Assembly (NCBI GenBank): GCA_963785755.1
Contig: CAWAXG010000040.1
Coordinates: 62,001-126,000 of the forward strand
From: JACCXG01 sp963785755
GTDB taxonomy: Bacteria; Acidobacteriota; Vicinamibacteria; Vicinamibacterales; 2-12-FULL-66-21
Length of the DNA stretch: 64,000 bases
Direction of reading: 5' to 3'
In this document: positions 28,956 to 37,941 of the stretch, piece after piece
How positions within the stretch are numbered: position 1 is the first letter of the stretch
Layout: each line of letters begins with the position of its first letter
Notes under the pieces: model-generated
Databases searched by the model: none
Told to the model about the DNA's origin: nothing
The model's input: only the letters and a program-made list of their open reading frames with translations
Made by a program: the position numbers and the translations under genes

Positions 28956-30360
28956 GCCCGAAATGGCTGACGACGCGCTTCGGTCGATGGTTGAGGGCAT
29001 CAGCAAGCGGCTGCAGGACGAGCTCGAGGCCCGGCTCGGCGAGCTGAACGTCCGCCATCAGGACCAGATTGAGGATGCCCGCCGCGCGGCCGAGGCCGAA
29101 GCCGAGCAGCGATGGTCGGCGAAAGTCGAAGACGTGCGGGCCGAGTGGACGACACGCCTGGAGTCTGAAATCTCAGCGGCCCGGTCCGACTACGAGCGCC
29201 GGATGGTTGCCGAATCGATGCGCCTCCGGGTCGAGTCGGAACAAGCGGCTGCTGAATCGACGTCGAGGGTTCGTCAGGAGCTCGAGGACGCGATCAATCG
29301 GGAGCGGGCTCAGGCCCAGACCGAGCTGATCGCGGAACGGCAGCGATTGACCACCGACCGCGATCGGCTCCAGCGCGAGCTGGAGGATGGACAGCGGCAA
29401 TTCGAGGAGCTGTCCAAGGAGATCGACAACATCAGGGCTCTCCATGCACGCACTGAATCGGCACTGCAAGAGGAGCGGCAGGGCAGAGAAGCAGACGCGC
29501 GGCAACAGGAGGAGATAGCGGCGGCAGCCGCCGAGGCCCGTATCGCGGAACGGCAGACGCAGCTCGCAGTGGTCGAGCGGCTGCTGATCGATCTCCGTTC
29601 GCTCGACGCTGCTCGTTCTCTGTCGCAGGTGCTCTCCGCGCTCCTGGCGTCCGCGGCCGGTGAGGCTCCTCGTGTCGCCTTGTTCGTCGCGAACGGCACG
29701 GTGCTCAAGGCATGGAAGGCTGAAGGATTCGACGCCGACGTCGCGGCGCTGCGGTTGGGGACGGAGGAAGACGGGCTGCTCGCCGAAGTGTTGCGGCGTG
29801 GCGAGCCGGTGGTCACCTCGGCCGACTCCGGACCGGCGGCCCCGGCATTTGCCTCGCTGCCCGACGATCGCGCGGCGATGGCGGTTCCCTTGCTGGTCGG
29901 TGCGCAGCCGGTCGCGGTGCTTTATGCGGATGATGCCGGTGATGGTCCGAAGCAGGTCCCGGCATCGTGGCCTGAAGCCATCCAGATCCTTTGCCGGCAC
30001 GCCTCCGTCAATCTCGCGCACCTGACGGCGACGCGAGCGGCGGACAGCATGCGTCGATCGATGCCAGCGCCCGCCGCACGCGGAGCCGGAGGTGAGGCAG
30101 TCCCTGAAGACAGCAACAGCGCGAGGCGATACGCGCGTCTGCTGGTGTCGGAGATCAAGCTGTACAACGAGCCCGCGGTGCGCCTCGGACGTCAGAAGCG
30201 CGATCTGCTCACCCGGTTGAAACCGGAGATCGACCGCGCGCGACAGCTGTACGAGCAGCGCATTTCATCGGCGATCGAATCACGCGGCGCCCTCTTCCAT
30301 CAGGAGCTGGTGCAGACGTTGGCCGACGGAGATCCGGCCCTCCTCGGCGGTTCGGCGTGA
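28954..30360 (+). CDS. Coiled-coil protein with a GAF-like domain
   Basis: 468 residues. Residues 1-215 are a long charged coiled coil (LQDELEARLGELNVRH, RVRQELEDAINRERAQ, LQRELEDGQRQFEEL). Residues 220-350 look like a GAF domain (LSALLASAAGEAPRVALFV, AMAVPLLVGAQPVAVLYADD, ILCRHASVNLAHL). The C-terminal helix (YARLLVSEIKLYNEPAVRLG, QRISSAIESRGALFHQELVQ) is of a type I know only from Acidobacteriota hypotheticals. The start is ATG 28954 or 28963. Its GTGA overlap couples it to the lytic transglycosylase downstream. No output domain is visible. Confidence 0.7.
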   Translation: MPEMADDALRSMVEGISKRLQDELEARLGELNVRHQDQIEDARRAAEAEAEQRWSAKVEDVRAEWTTRLESEISAARSDYERRMVAESMRLRVESEQAAAESTSRVRQELEDAINRERAQAQTELIAERQRLTTDRDRLQRELEDGQRQFEELSKEIDNIRALHARTESALQEERQGREADARQQEEIAAAAAEARIAERQTQLAVVERLLIDLRSLDAARSLSQVLSALLASAAGEAPRVALFVANGTVLKAWKAEGFDADVAALRLGTEEDGLLAEVLRRGEPVVTSADSGPAAPAFASLPDDRAAMAVPLLVGAQPVAVLYADDAGDGPKQVPASWPEAIQILCRHASVNLAHLTATRAADSMRRSMPAPAARGAGGEAVPEDSNSARRYARLLVSEIKLYNEPAVRLGRQKRDLLTRLKPEIDRARQLYEQRISSAIESRGALFHQELVQTLADGDPALLGGSA

Positions 30361-32504
30361 CGTTCCGGGTCGCTTGCATTCCAGCGTTCGCGCTCGCGAT
30401 GCTGGCCGTGCCGGTCGTCGCGCAGAGTCCGCTCGCGCCCACCGCGCATCCTTCACTGCCACGCAACGAGAGCGACCTGTGGCTGGTGCCGTCGGCCGCC
30501 GATCGCAGCGCCCGCGCGACTACTGCCACACAGGGCCTCGCCAATGCCGTCAGGCTTTACCAGGACGGAGATTACGCGGCCGCGCTCGCCGCGCTGAATC
30601 GCGTCGACCGCACCGCGGCGATTGCCGACTACATCGACTACTACAAGGGCCTCGCCCGGCTGCGGCTCAAGCAGCTGCCGGAGGCCCGGACGACCTTCGA
30701 GTCGCTGCTCGGGCGCAAGCCGCAGGGAGCGATTGCGACCGCCGCGGCGCTCGCGCAGGGCGAGGTCGCGGAGGCCGCCGGCGATCACGCGCGAGCCGTG
30801 GAGATCTACCGTCGTCTCGCGGACGAGAAGCACACGGTGAACGAGGATGTGCTGTCGCGTCTCGGCCGCGCGGCGCTGGCGATGGGAGACACCAAGACGG
30901 CCGCCGACGCGTACCTGCGCGTGTATTACGGATTCGCGCTGTCCGATGCTGCGACGACCGCCGCGTCGCAGCTCGCGACGCTGCAGGATTCCATCACGCG
31001 GACCGGGTATGCGGCCGATCTCGGGCGGGCGGAGATGCTGTACGGTGCGCGTCGATATGCCGAGGCCAGGAACGCATTTCAGGAGGTCCAGAAGCTCGCC
31101 TCGGGCGATGATCGCGAGCTCGCGGATCTGCGGGTCGCGGAATCGGACTTCTATCTGAAGCGCTACCAGGCGGCCAAGGACGCGTTGACTCCCTATCTCG
31201 AGAACGCGAGACGGAAGGGGGAAGCACAGTTCTTCTACCTCTCCGCCATCCGCGAGCTCGGGCAGCATGAGGAGTACGTCACCCGTACGCAGGCGCTCGT
31301 CGCGGAGTTCCCGACGGATTCCTGGGCGGAGGAAGCCCTCAACAATCTCGGGACGCACTACATCCTGATCAATCAGGACGCCGAAGCGGCCGCAACGTTT
31401 GCCGAGCTGTACCGCAGATTCCCGACCGGATCGCGCGCGGAGCGCGCGGCGTGGAAGTCGGGCTGGTGGAGTTACCTGAGCGGCGACCATGCCGAAACGG
31501 TGAAGATCTTCGAAAGCGCTGCCGCGGCGTTTCCCCGTTCCGACTACCGGCCATCGTTCCTGTACTGGTCGGCGCGGGCGCACGCCAAGCTTGGCGCGGG
31601 CCCGAACGCCCAGGCGCGCTACCGGCTGGTCTTCAACGACTACGGCAATTCGTACTACGGCCGCCTTGCCCAGAAACACGTCGGTCGTGCCGCGGGCGGC
31701 GTGCCGAGTCCCGATCTGCCGGTTGCCGCGTCACATCAGCCGATCGCCGCGACTGCGACGCGGCCACCCACCGAAGACCGGATTCGCCTGTTGCTCGCCA
31801 ATGCGCTGTACGACGACGCGCTGGCGGAGCTGCGCTACGCGCAGCGGGCCTGGGGCACGACCCCGGCGATCGAAGCGACGATCGCCTGGGCGTATCACCA
31901 GAAGGGCGAACTGCGCCGGGCGATTACGTTGATGCGGCGCGCCTATCCGCAGTCGCTGACCTCGAGCGGGCACGAGCTCCCGGTCGAAATCCGCCAGGTC
32001 TTGTTTCCCCTGGTGTATTGGGACTTGATCCGCAAGCACTCGCAGGTCTATGAGCTCGATCCCTACGTTATTGCGGCGCTCATCGGACAGGAATCGACCT
32101 TCGATCCCGACATCCGGTCGGTTGCCAACGCGTGGGGCCTGATGCAGATCGTCCCGGCGACGGGAAGGCGGCTTGCCACGGGGCTTCGCATCAGACGGTT
32201 CACCACGCGCAGTCTGACCAATCCGGAGATCAACATCCGGCTGGGCACGTTGTATTTCGCCCGGCTCGTGCGGCAGTTCGGCGGGACTTATTACGCCCTC
32301 GCCAGCTACAACGCCGGCGAGAACCGCGTCGTGCGCTGGAAGGCTGAGCGGCCCACGATGGACGAGGACGAGTTCATCGATGACATCCCCTACCCTGAAA
32401 CGCAGAACTACGTGAAGCGGGTCCTGGGAACTGCCGAGGACTATCGAATGTTGTACGGCCGCGATGGCGGGCGGCCGCGGGCGGCGTCCACCATCCCCAA
32501 GTGA
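30357..32504 (+). CDS. Soluble-lytic-transglycosylase-like protein (Slt type)
   Basis: 715 residues from a GTG overlapping the previous stop by four bases. A signal peptide (ACIPAFALAMLAVPVVAQ) is followed by a long alpha-superhelical region with TPR-like repeats (ALAALNRVDRTAAIADYIDYY, AEEALNNLGTHYILINQDAEA). The C-terminal SLT domain has the catalytic Glu in IGQESTFDPDIRS, then AWGLMQIVPATGRRLA and YYALASYNAGENRVVRW, ending with DDIPYPETQNYVKRV. It cleaves peptidoglycan glycan strands in the periplasm, leaving 1,6-anhydro ends. Length and layout match Slt70. Confidence 0.93.
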   Translation: MTFRVACIPAFALAMLAVPVVAQSPLAPTAHPSLPRNESDLWLVPSAADRSARATTATQGLANAVRLYQDGDYAAALAALNRVDRTAAIADYIDYYKGLARLRLKQLPEARTTFESLLGRKPQGAIATAAALAQGEVAEAAGDHARAVEIYRRLADEKHTVNEDVLSRLGRAALAMGDTKTAADAYLRVYYGFALSDAATTAASQLATLQDSITRTGYAADLGRAEMLYGARRYAEARNAFQEVQKLASGDDRELADLRVAESDFYLKRYQAAKDALTPYLENARRKGEAQFFYLSAIRELGQHEEYVTRTQALVAEFPTDSWAEEALNNLGTHYILINQDAEAAATFAELYRRFPTGSRAERAAWKSGWWSYLSGDHAETVKIFESAAAAFPRSDYRPSFLYWSARAHAKLGAGPNAQARYRLVFNDYGNSYYGRLAQKHVGRAAGGVPSPDLPVAASHQPIAATATRPPTEDRIRLLLANALYDDALAELRYAQRAWGTTPAIEATIAWAYHQKGELRRAITLMRRAYPQSLTSSGHELPVEIRQVLFPLVYWDLIRKHSQVYELDPYVIAALIGQESTFDPDIRSVANAWGLMQIVPATGRRLATGLRIRRFTTRSLTNPEINIRLGTLYFARLVRQFGGTYYALASYNAGENRVVRWKAERPTMDEDEFIDDIPYPETQNYVKRVLGTAEDYRMLYGRDGGRPRAASTIPK

Positions 32505-32515
32505 CCGGCCGGCTG

Positions 32516-34165
32516 CTACGGGAACGAGACGATTTCGTACAGCGTCATCAGGTCGTCAGAGCCGAGCTCACGCAGATGCTTCTCGAACGGTTGTAACCGC
32601 GTCTTGATCTCTCCCTGCCGCGGTCCGAACATATCCCAATGAATGCCGATATAGCGCACGCGCCGCCGGCGCAGGACGGCGAAGGTGTCGGTCGACGGGA
32701 ACGAGTCGAGGATGACCGCGGACTCGCGGAAGTCTCTCGGGATGTGATCGCTGTAACCGTTGAGCAGCGGCTGCCAGTGTGCGGTCGAGAAGAGCATGTA
32801 CTGCGTGTGGAGCGGAAACGCGACCCGCTCACCGTAGAAAGGAAACTCGGCGACTGGCCCATTGGGTAGCGTTGCCAGCACGGCGTACGGTGCGGGGAAC
32901 GTCGGAGCGCGTGTCCAGGGGAACGGGACGGCGTTCAGCTCCAGCGCCGCGATCGCCGCAATAGCCAGGCTGACAGGAGCTCGAAATCGCGGTCCGAGGC
33001 GCGCCAGCGCCAATGCGCCGAGCACGCCGAGAATCAACGGGATGACGACGCCGAACCTGGATGGGGCGCGGAGAAACGACATCAAGGGGATGGCGTGGTA
33101 GAGCGCGGTGTAGAAACCAGCTTGCGGGCCGAGGGTCGCCCAGAAGATGAGGAGAGCCAGCGAGCCGTAGAGCAGCGCCGTTTCTCGATCCGTGCCGGGC
33201 GGACCGTCCGCGTCAGCCGGCCGCGGGCGGAACAACGCCATCGCCAGACCAACCGTACCCAGGAGCAGCGCGACCGCGCCGGGGAAGAGCACTTCGCTCC
33301 AGCGGCCGAATCGTGCGCTGAACTCGAGGAGCCATTTGTGCGCGTGCGCGGCGGAGGCCAGATAGCTCGCGAGGTTGGCCGAGTAGCGGCGGCTTTCGTC
33401 GACAGTCCGCTGGAATCCCCCTTCCTGGATTTCCAGGAACGGAATGAAGAACGGCACGACGCACAGCACGGAGACCGCGGCGCCGACCGCAATCGCGGTC
33501 CAGTAGGCTCGCTGCCAGAGACCTCGGCTGACGCTGAGGAAGATCGCCGCGTAGCCAACCATCAGCCCGGCGAGGATGCCGTAGTACGCGCAGGCCAGCG
33601 CTTGCGCGGCCAACGTCAGACCGAGATGGGCGCCACGCCGCCACGATGGGGAATCGGCCACGCGATGCAGCATCAGCAGCGACAGTGGAATGGCGCCGCC
33701 CATGAGCAGCTGGATGTGCGAGGTGTGGGCGAAATAATAGGGGCAGAACGCGAACACGACTGCCGCGACGGTCGCGGCGGCGCTGCTGCGCGACAGGTAC
33801 TTCGCCAGCAGCCAGGCGCCGAGGGCCGACGTGATGAAGGCGAACATCAGCGCGGAGTTGTGCGCGACGTAGGGATTCTGCGTCAGCAGCCAGCCGGGAA
33901 CGCCGGCGATGCCGCCGACCAGGTTGATCTCGGAGAAGGCGAGCGCCCAGCGGTGAGGATAGAAGATGTTCGCGTCGAACAGGCTCAGCGGCTCTTCAGT
34001 CAGCGTGCGCGCGACCCATGCGATGTTCCAGATGGAGTACTGTCCGTCGCCTGGCAGCGTTCGTCCAAGCCGTCCAAACCCGGCCGCGAGCGGCCAGGTC
34101 ATGATGACCGACATGGCCGTCGCAGCCCCGCACGCCAACGCGCCACGGACGGCGCGCCGTGACAT
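32516..34165 (-). CDS. Polytopic membrane protein, GT-C glycosyltransferase-like
   Basis: 549 residues from ATG 34165, preferred to upstream ATGs because AAGGGAGACC precedes it. About 11-12 membrane helices are seen, plus a C-terminal soluble part (YAVLATLPNGPVAEFPFYGE, VRYIGIHWDMFG). The first loop holds PGDGQYSIWNIAWVARTL, in the place where GT-C enzymes have an acidic catalytic motif. I see no exact family. It is divergent from the protein at 34249, with which it shares general architecture. Confidence 0.65.
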   Translation of the reverse strand: MSRRAVRGALACGAATAMSVIMTWPLAAGFGRLGRTLPGDGQYSIWNIAWVARTLTEEPLSLFDANIFYPHRWALAFSEINLVGGIAGVPGWLLTQNPYVAHNSALMFAFITSALGAWLLAKYLSRSSAAATVAAVVFAFCPYYFAHTSHIQLLMGGAIPLSLLMLHRVADSPSWRRGAHLGLTLAAQALACAYYGILAGLMVGYAAIFLSVSRGLWQRAYWTAIAVGAAVSVLCVVPFFIPFLEIQEGGFQRTVDESRRYSANLASYLASAAHAHKWLLEFSARFGRWSEVLFPGAVALLLGTVGLAMALFRPRPADADGPPGTDRETALLYGSLALLIFWATLGPQAGFYTALYHAIPLMSFLRAPSRFGVVIPLILGVLGALALARLGPRFRAPVSLAIAAIAALELNAVPFPWTRAPTFPAPYAVLATLPNGPVAEFPFYGERVAFPLHTQYMLFSTAHWQPLLNGYSDHIPRDFRESAVILDSFPSTDTFAVLRRRRVRYIGIHWDMFGPRQGEIKTRLQPFEKHLRELGSDDLMTLYEIVSFP

Positions 34166-34248
34166 GGTCTCCCTTGGTTCCTCCATGTAGAATGCCGTCC
34201 ATTCTAAGTCACCGCGTTCCACGAACGGTCAAGACAGACGCAGCCTGA

Positions 34249-36915
34249 ATGTCCCGCCTTCTGCCCATTGCCGCGGCCCTGTGCGCCGGACTGGCGGCCT
34301 GGCTCTCTTCAGGGACGATCGGCTTCGCCTCGTCCGAAGGTCCGCGCATTGCCGTGCTGCCGGTGTCCGCTCCAGTTCTCGCGATCGCGTTCGGCGCGGC
34401 AGCAGCCGTGCTCGTGCTGGCGCGGGCCGGGGCGTCGCTGCTGCCGCTCTCGCTGCTCGCACTCGTTGTGCTGCCGTGGTTGCCGTTCCGTATCCCCTCG
34501 GCCTTCCTGTTGTGGGTATCACCGTTGACCGCCATCGTGTGGATCGGGGTTGGGCTGCTGATGCTCGGATCGCTGCCGGCCTCGTCCAGGATGCCGCCCG
34601 CCCTGGTCGCGATTCGCTGGCCTCGACGTGCCGCGGCCGCGCTGGCGTGTGTCCTGTTCGGCCTGTCTGCCTGGCGAGCAGCGCCGATGGTGCCTGGCGG
34701 AGACGAGCCGCACTATCTCGTGATTACGCAGAGCCTGCTCCTCGACGGCGATCTCACGATCGAGGACGTGCACCGGCGCGGAGACTACCGCGCGTATTAC
34801 GGCGGCGATCTTCCGCCTCACGTGCAGCGGCGCAGCCGCAATGGCCAGATCTATTCGATCCATGCCCCCGGTCTGCCGGCGTTGGTGGCTCCTGCATTTG
34901 CCGTCGGCGGATATCCCCTGGTCGTCGGGTTTCTCGTCCTGCTCGCGGCGTCAGGGTCAGCGCTCGCGTGGCACGTCGCCTGGCTGTGGACGCGCCGCGC
35001 GGACGCGGCCTGGTTTGGCTGGGCAAGCGTCACGCTGCCGGTCACCGCGATATTCCAGAGCTTCACGGTGTATCCGGACGGTCCAGGAGGCGTGCTCGCG
35101 CTCACCGGGTTGTGGGCGCTGCTTCGCGCCGATGAGGAGTCGCGCAGCGGCAGCACCGCCGCGCGGCCGTGGCTGCTGCACGGCGCCGCGCTGAGCCTGC
35201 TGCCGTGGTTCCATTCCCGGTTCGCGACGCTCGCCGCGTGTCTCGGGGCGCTGGTGCTGCTGCGCCTGTCCTCGACGAAAAACCCCGCTGCGAAGGCCGT
35301 CGCGTTTCTCTCCATTCCTGCGGCGAGCGCCATCGCCTGGGTCGGGTATTTCGTTGCGATCTACGGCTCGCCCGATCCGTCGGCGCCATACGCGCCGGGC
35401 ACCGGGTCCTTCCGCTGGGTCCCCGGAGGACTGGCCGGTCTGCTGCTGGATCAGCGGTTCGGACTGATCACCTACGCACCCGTGCTGGCGCTGGCATTTC
35501 TCGGGCTCGGCCGCATGCTCGCACGCCGCTCGTCGCGCCGCCTCGCGCTCGAATTGCTCTTCGTCGTCGTGCCCTACCTGCTGACGGTGACCCACTTCGC
35601 GATGTGGTGGGGCGGCTGGAGTCCGCCGGCGCGTTTCTTCGCGCCGATTCTGCCGCTCTTCGCGGTCCCGGCCGCAGCGGTATGGACGATGATCGAGGGG
35701 CGGGTGAGCCGGCTGATCGCGTCGACCGCGCTCGTGTTGACCGCTGTCGCCTCGACCATTGTGGTCGGCGTCGATCGCGGGCGGCTTGCATTCAACACCC
35801 GGGACGCGCCGGCGCTGTGGCTCGAGTGGGCCGGACGAGTCGCGGATTTGACGTCGGCGGCGCCGATGTGGGCGCGTGAAGCCGACCTGCCGCTTTTCCG
35901 CGCGATTCTGGCGTGGCTCGTCCTCCTCGGCGGCGCATGGCTCCTCTTGCGGATCGCCGACCGATCCGGCCGCTTCGCGGACCGCGTCCGCCTTCATACG
36001 GTGGCGATCGCGACGTTTGCGCTCGTCGCGATGATGGCCTCCTCCGTGGTGTGGGCGTTCGAGGGGTCGAGCGGCCGGGCGATCGTCGTTTCGCAGCTGC
36101 AGCTGCTCGAGTCGGTCGCCTCGCAAGATCGATTCGTCGCGCTGCAGCTCGATCCGCTGGCGCGAATCGCGCCAGCGAACGTGCCGGGACGGCTTCGCAT
36201 CGAGCAGGTGCGCCGTTCGGCGCGGCGCCCCGGCGGTGCTGAGACGCCGCCGATGTTCGCATTGCCAAGCCTGCCCGCCGGACAATACCGGATCCACCTG
36301 AACGGCGCCAGCCCGCGCGGATGGGCCATGATTGGCATTGCGCGTGAGTCGCGGGATCCGTTCGCGCTGCGCACGCTTCCGCTGCCGGCCGGAGCCGTCG
36401 ACCTCACATTCCCGCTGCCGGTACGCGCGCTCGTAATCCGCGGCGACGAGGAGGCGTGGCGAACGATTCGCGGCCTCGTCATCGAGCCCCTGTCGGTCTT
36501 TCGCCCCATGGATCGGCTCGCCGACTCGGTTGCGAGACGCGCGGTCCGGTACGGCGAATCTACCGTCTACTTCCTCGACGATCGCAGTTATCCGGAGCCT
36601 GAGGGCTTCTGGGTCGGTGGCGCCCGCTCGTCTATCGTCGTGATCCAACCCGGAGCGCCGCGCGGAATCGTAGCCATCCGTATCCGGAATGCAGCGGTCG
36701 AGAACCGCGTGGTCCTGATGTCCGGAATCTGGCGGCGCGAGATCCAGATGAATCCCGGCGAGGAGCAACTGATCGACGTGCCGGTCGATGCGGAGCGGGG
36801 CGGAGCGGTCCTGCAGGTAGAAACGTCGGCCGGATTCCGGCCGGCGGAGCAGGACCCAGCCAGCCGCGATCAGCGGTTCCTGGGCCTCTGGGTTAGAGTG
36901 GAAGAAGCTGGTTAG
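34249..36915 (+). CDS. Large polytopic membrane protein, possible GT-C glycosyltransferase
   Basis: 888 residues. At least 12 membrane helices occupy residues 1-600; the first big periplasmic loop has GGDEPHYLVITQSLLLDGDL, and an acidic DEPHY-like motif there recalls the catalytic loop of ArnT/PMT-type GT-C transferases. Residues 600-888 are a beta-rich extracytoplasmic region (YRIHLNGASPRGWAMIGIAR, GIVAIRIRNAAVENRVVLMS). The substrate is unknown. It ends 4 bp inside the convergent barrel gene and is divergent from the other polytopic protein. Confidence 0.65.
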   Translation: MSRLLPIAAALCAGLAAWLSSGTIGFASSEGPRIAVLPVSAPVLAIAFGAAAAVLVLARAGASLLPLSLLALVVLPWLPFRIPSAFLLWVSPLTAIVWIGVGLLMLGSLPASSRMPPALVAIRWPRRAAAALACVLFGLSAWRAAPMVPGGDEPHYLVITQSLLLDGDLTIEDVHRRGDYRAYYGGDLPPHVQRRSRNGQIYSIHAPGLPALVAPAFAVGGYPLVVGFLVLLAASGSALAWHVAWLWTRRADAAWFGWASVTLPVTAIFQSFTVYPDGPGGVLALTGLWALLRADEESRSGSTAARPWLLHGAALSLLPWFHSRFATLAACLGALVLLRLSSTKNPAAKAVAFLSIPAASAIAWVGYFVAIYGSPDPSAPYAPGTGSFRWVPGGLAGLLLDQRFGLITYAPVLALAFLGLGRMLARRSSRRLALELLFVVVPYLLTVTHFAMWWGGWSPPARFFAPILPLFAVPAAAVWTMIEGRVSRLIASTALVLTAVASTIVVGVDRGRLAFNTRDAPALWLEWAGRVADLTSAAPMWAREADLPLFRAILAWLVLLGGAWLLLRIADRSGRFADRVRLHTVAIATFALVAMMASSVVWAFEGSSGRAIVVSQLQLLESVASQDRFVALQLDPLARIAPANVPGRLRIEQVRRSARRPGGAETPPMFALPSLPAGQYRIHLNGASPRGWAMIGIARESRDPFALRTLPLPAGAVDLTFPLPVRALVIRGDEEAWRTIRGLVIEPLSVFRPMDRLADSVARRAVRYGESTVYFLDDRSYPEPEGFWVGGARSSIVVIQPGAPRGIVAIRIRNAAVENRVVLMSGIWRREIQMNPGEEQLIDVPVDAERGGAVLQVETSAGFRPAEQDPASRDQRFLGLWVRVEEAG

Positions 36916-37721
36916 AAGCGCGCGACGCCGCCGAAGTACAACCCTTTCAGCCTGAAATCTCCCTCGTCGTCATCGATCCTGTAGAACACCGTCAGCGTTC
37001 GGTAGCCGACCTGGGCGCCGAAGTTGTCGGTGAAATTGACGGTGCCGTACAGGTCGAAGTCGTAGTAATTGCCCTGGTAATCCTCGTCCACGTCCGGCAG
37101 CTTGAATCCCGTGAACTCGCCGGTGATCGAGACGTTCGGCGCAACGTAGCCGCGGCCGATGATGCCGAGTGCGGGAATCGGCGCCCGCGCCCTGACGAAC
37201 TCGCGACCGATCAGGGAGTTCTCGAGGGCTGCTTCGACGTCGGTGTATTTCGCTTCGAGCACCAGGCCGACGAAACCGCGGTCGCGGTAGAAGAAGTCCC
37301 ACTCGTAGGTGAACCGCATCGCGTTCCATTTGAGCTCTGCGAGGACCGGCAACGAGATGTCGAAGCGCTGGCCGTTGAAGATAATCGAGCGGCTCAGTCG
37401 CGCTTCTTCACTCCAGCCGATTGGGGTGTATTCGAACCGGAACTTGTGCTTGCGCCCGGGCCGTCCGACGACTCTCAACTGCCGGAAGGTCTTGTCCTCG
37501 ATACCGAAGTCGTCGACGAAGTCGATGGTGGACCCGATGATGCCGAGCGATTCGCTCGTGATGAGAAGCTGCGGCGACGCGTTCCAGAGGTAGCCTCCCA
37601 CTTCGACGTGGTAGGTCTCACCAGTGGCCGGGTCCAACCCGCCAGACTGGGCAAACGCTGGACCTGCCGCCAGTACAGACGCAAGGCACAACACGACTGT
37701 CACACTTGTTCGAAGCTGCAT
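36912..37721 (-). CDS. Outer-membrane beta-barrel protein, unknown function
   Basis: 269 residues from ATG 37721, with a signal peptide (TSVTVVLCLASVLAAGPAFA). Repeated amphipathic strands are seen (KHKFRFEYTPIGWSEEARLS, AMRFTYEWDFFYRDRGFVGL, NFGAQVGYRTLTVFYRID), and the chain ends GLYFGGVARF with a C-terminal Phe as in BAM substrates. About 10-12 strands are expected. I do not recognise a family. It is convergent with the GT-C-like protein. Confidence 0.75.
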   Translation of the reverse strand: MQLRTSVTVVLCLASVLAAGPAFAQSGGLDPATGETYHVEVGGYLWNASPQLLITSESLGIIGSTIDFVDDFGIEDKTFRQLRVVGRPGRKHKFRFEYTPIGWSEEARLSRSIIFNGQRFDISLPVLAELKWNAMRFTYEWDFFYRDRGFVGLVLEAKYTDVEAALENSLIGREFVRARAPIPALGIIGRGYVAPNVSITGEFTGFKLPDVDEDYQGNYYDFDLYGTVNFTDNFGAQVGYRTLTVFYRIDDDEGDFRLKGLYFGGVARF

Positions 37722-37941
37722 TCGGATGTCTCGACCCCGGGATTGAGTGACGGGCACGCCCCGCCGGCGTGCAGGCTGCTGGGATAGCCCTGATCCAAGG
37801 GTATAACGCCGACTGTTCGCAGTCCAGCCAGCGACGCCAGCTCAACCGGGTCAATTTCAACGCGCCGGCGGCGGATTCGACCGGATCTGGCGGCGGTGCA
37901 TTCGCGCGACCGCGTCCCCGCCGCGATCGGCTCGGGACAGG

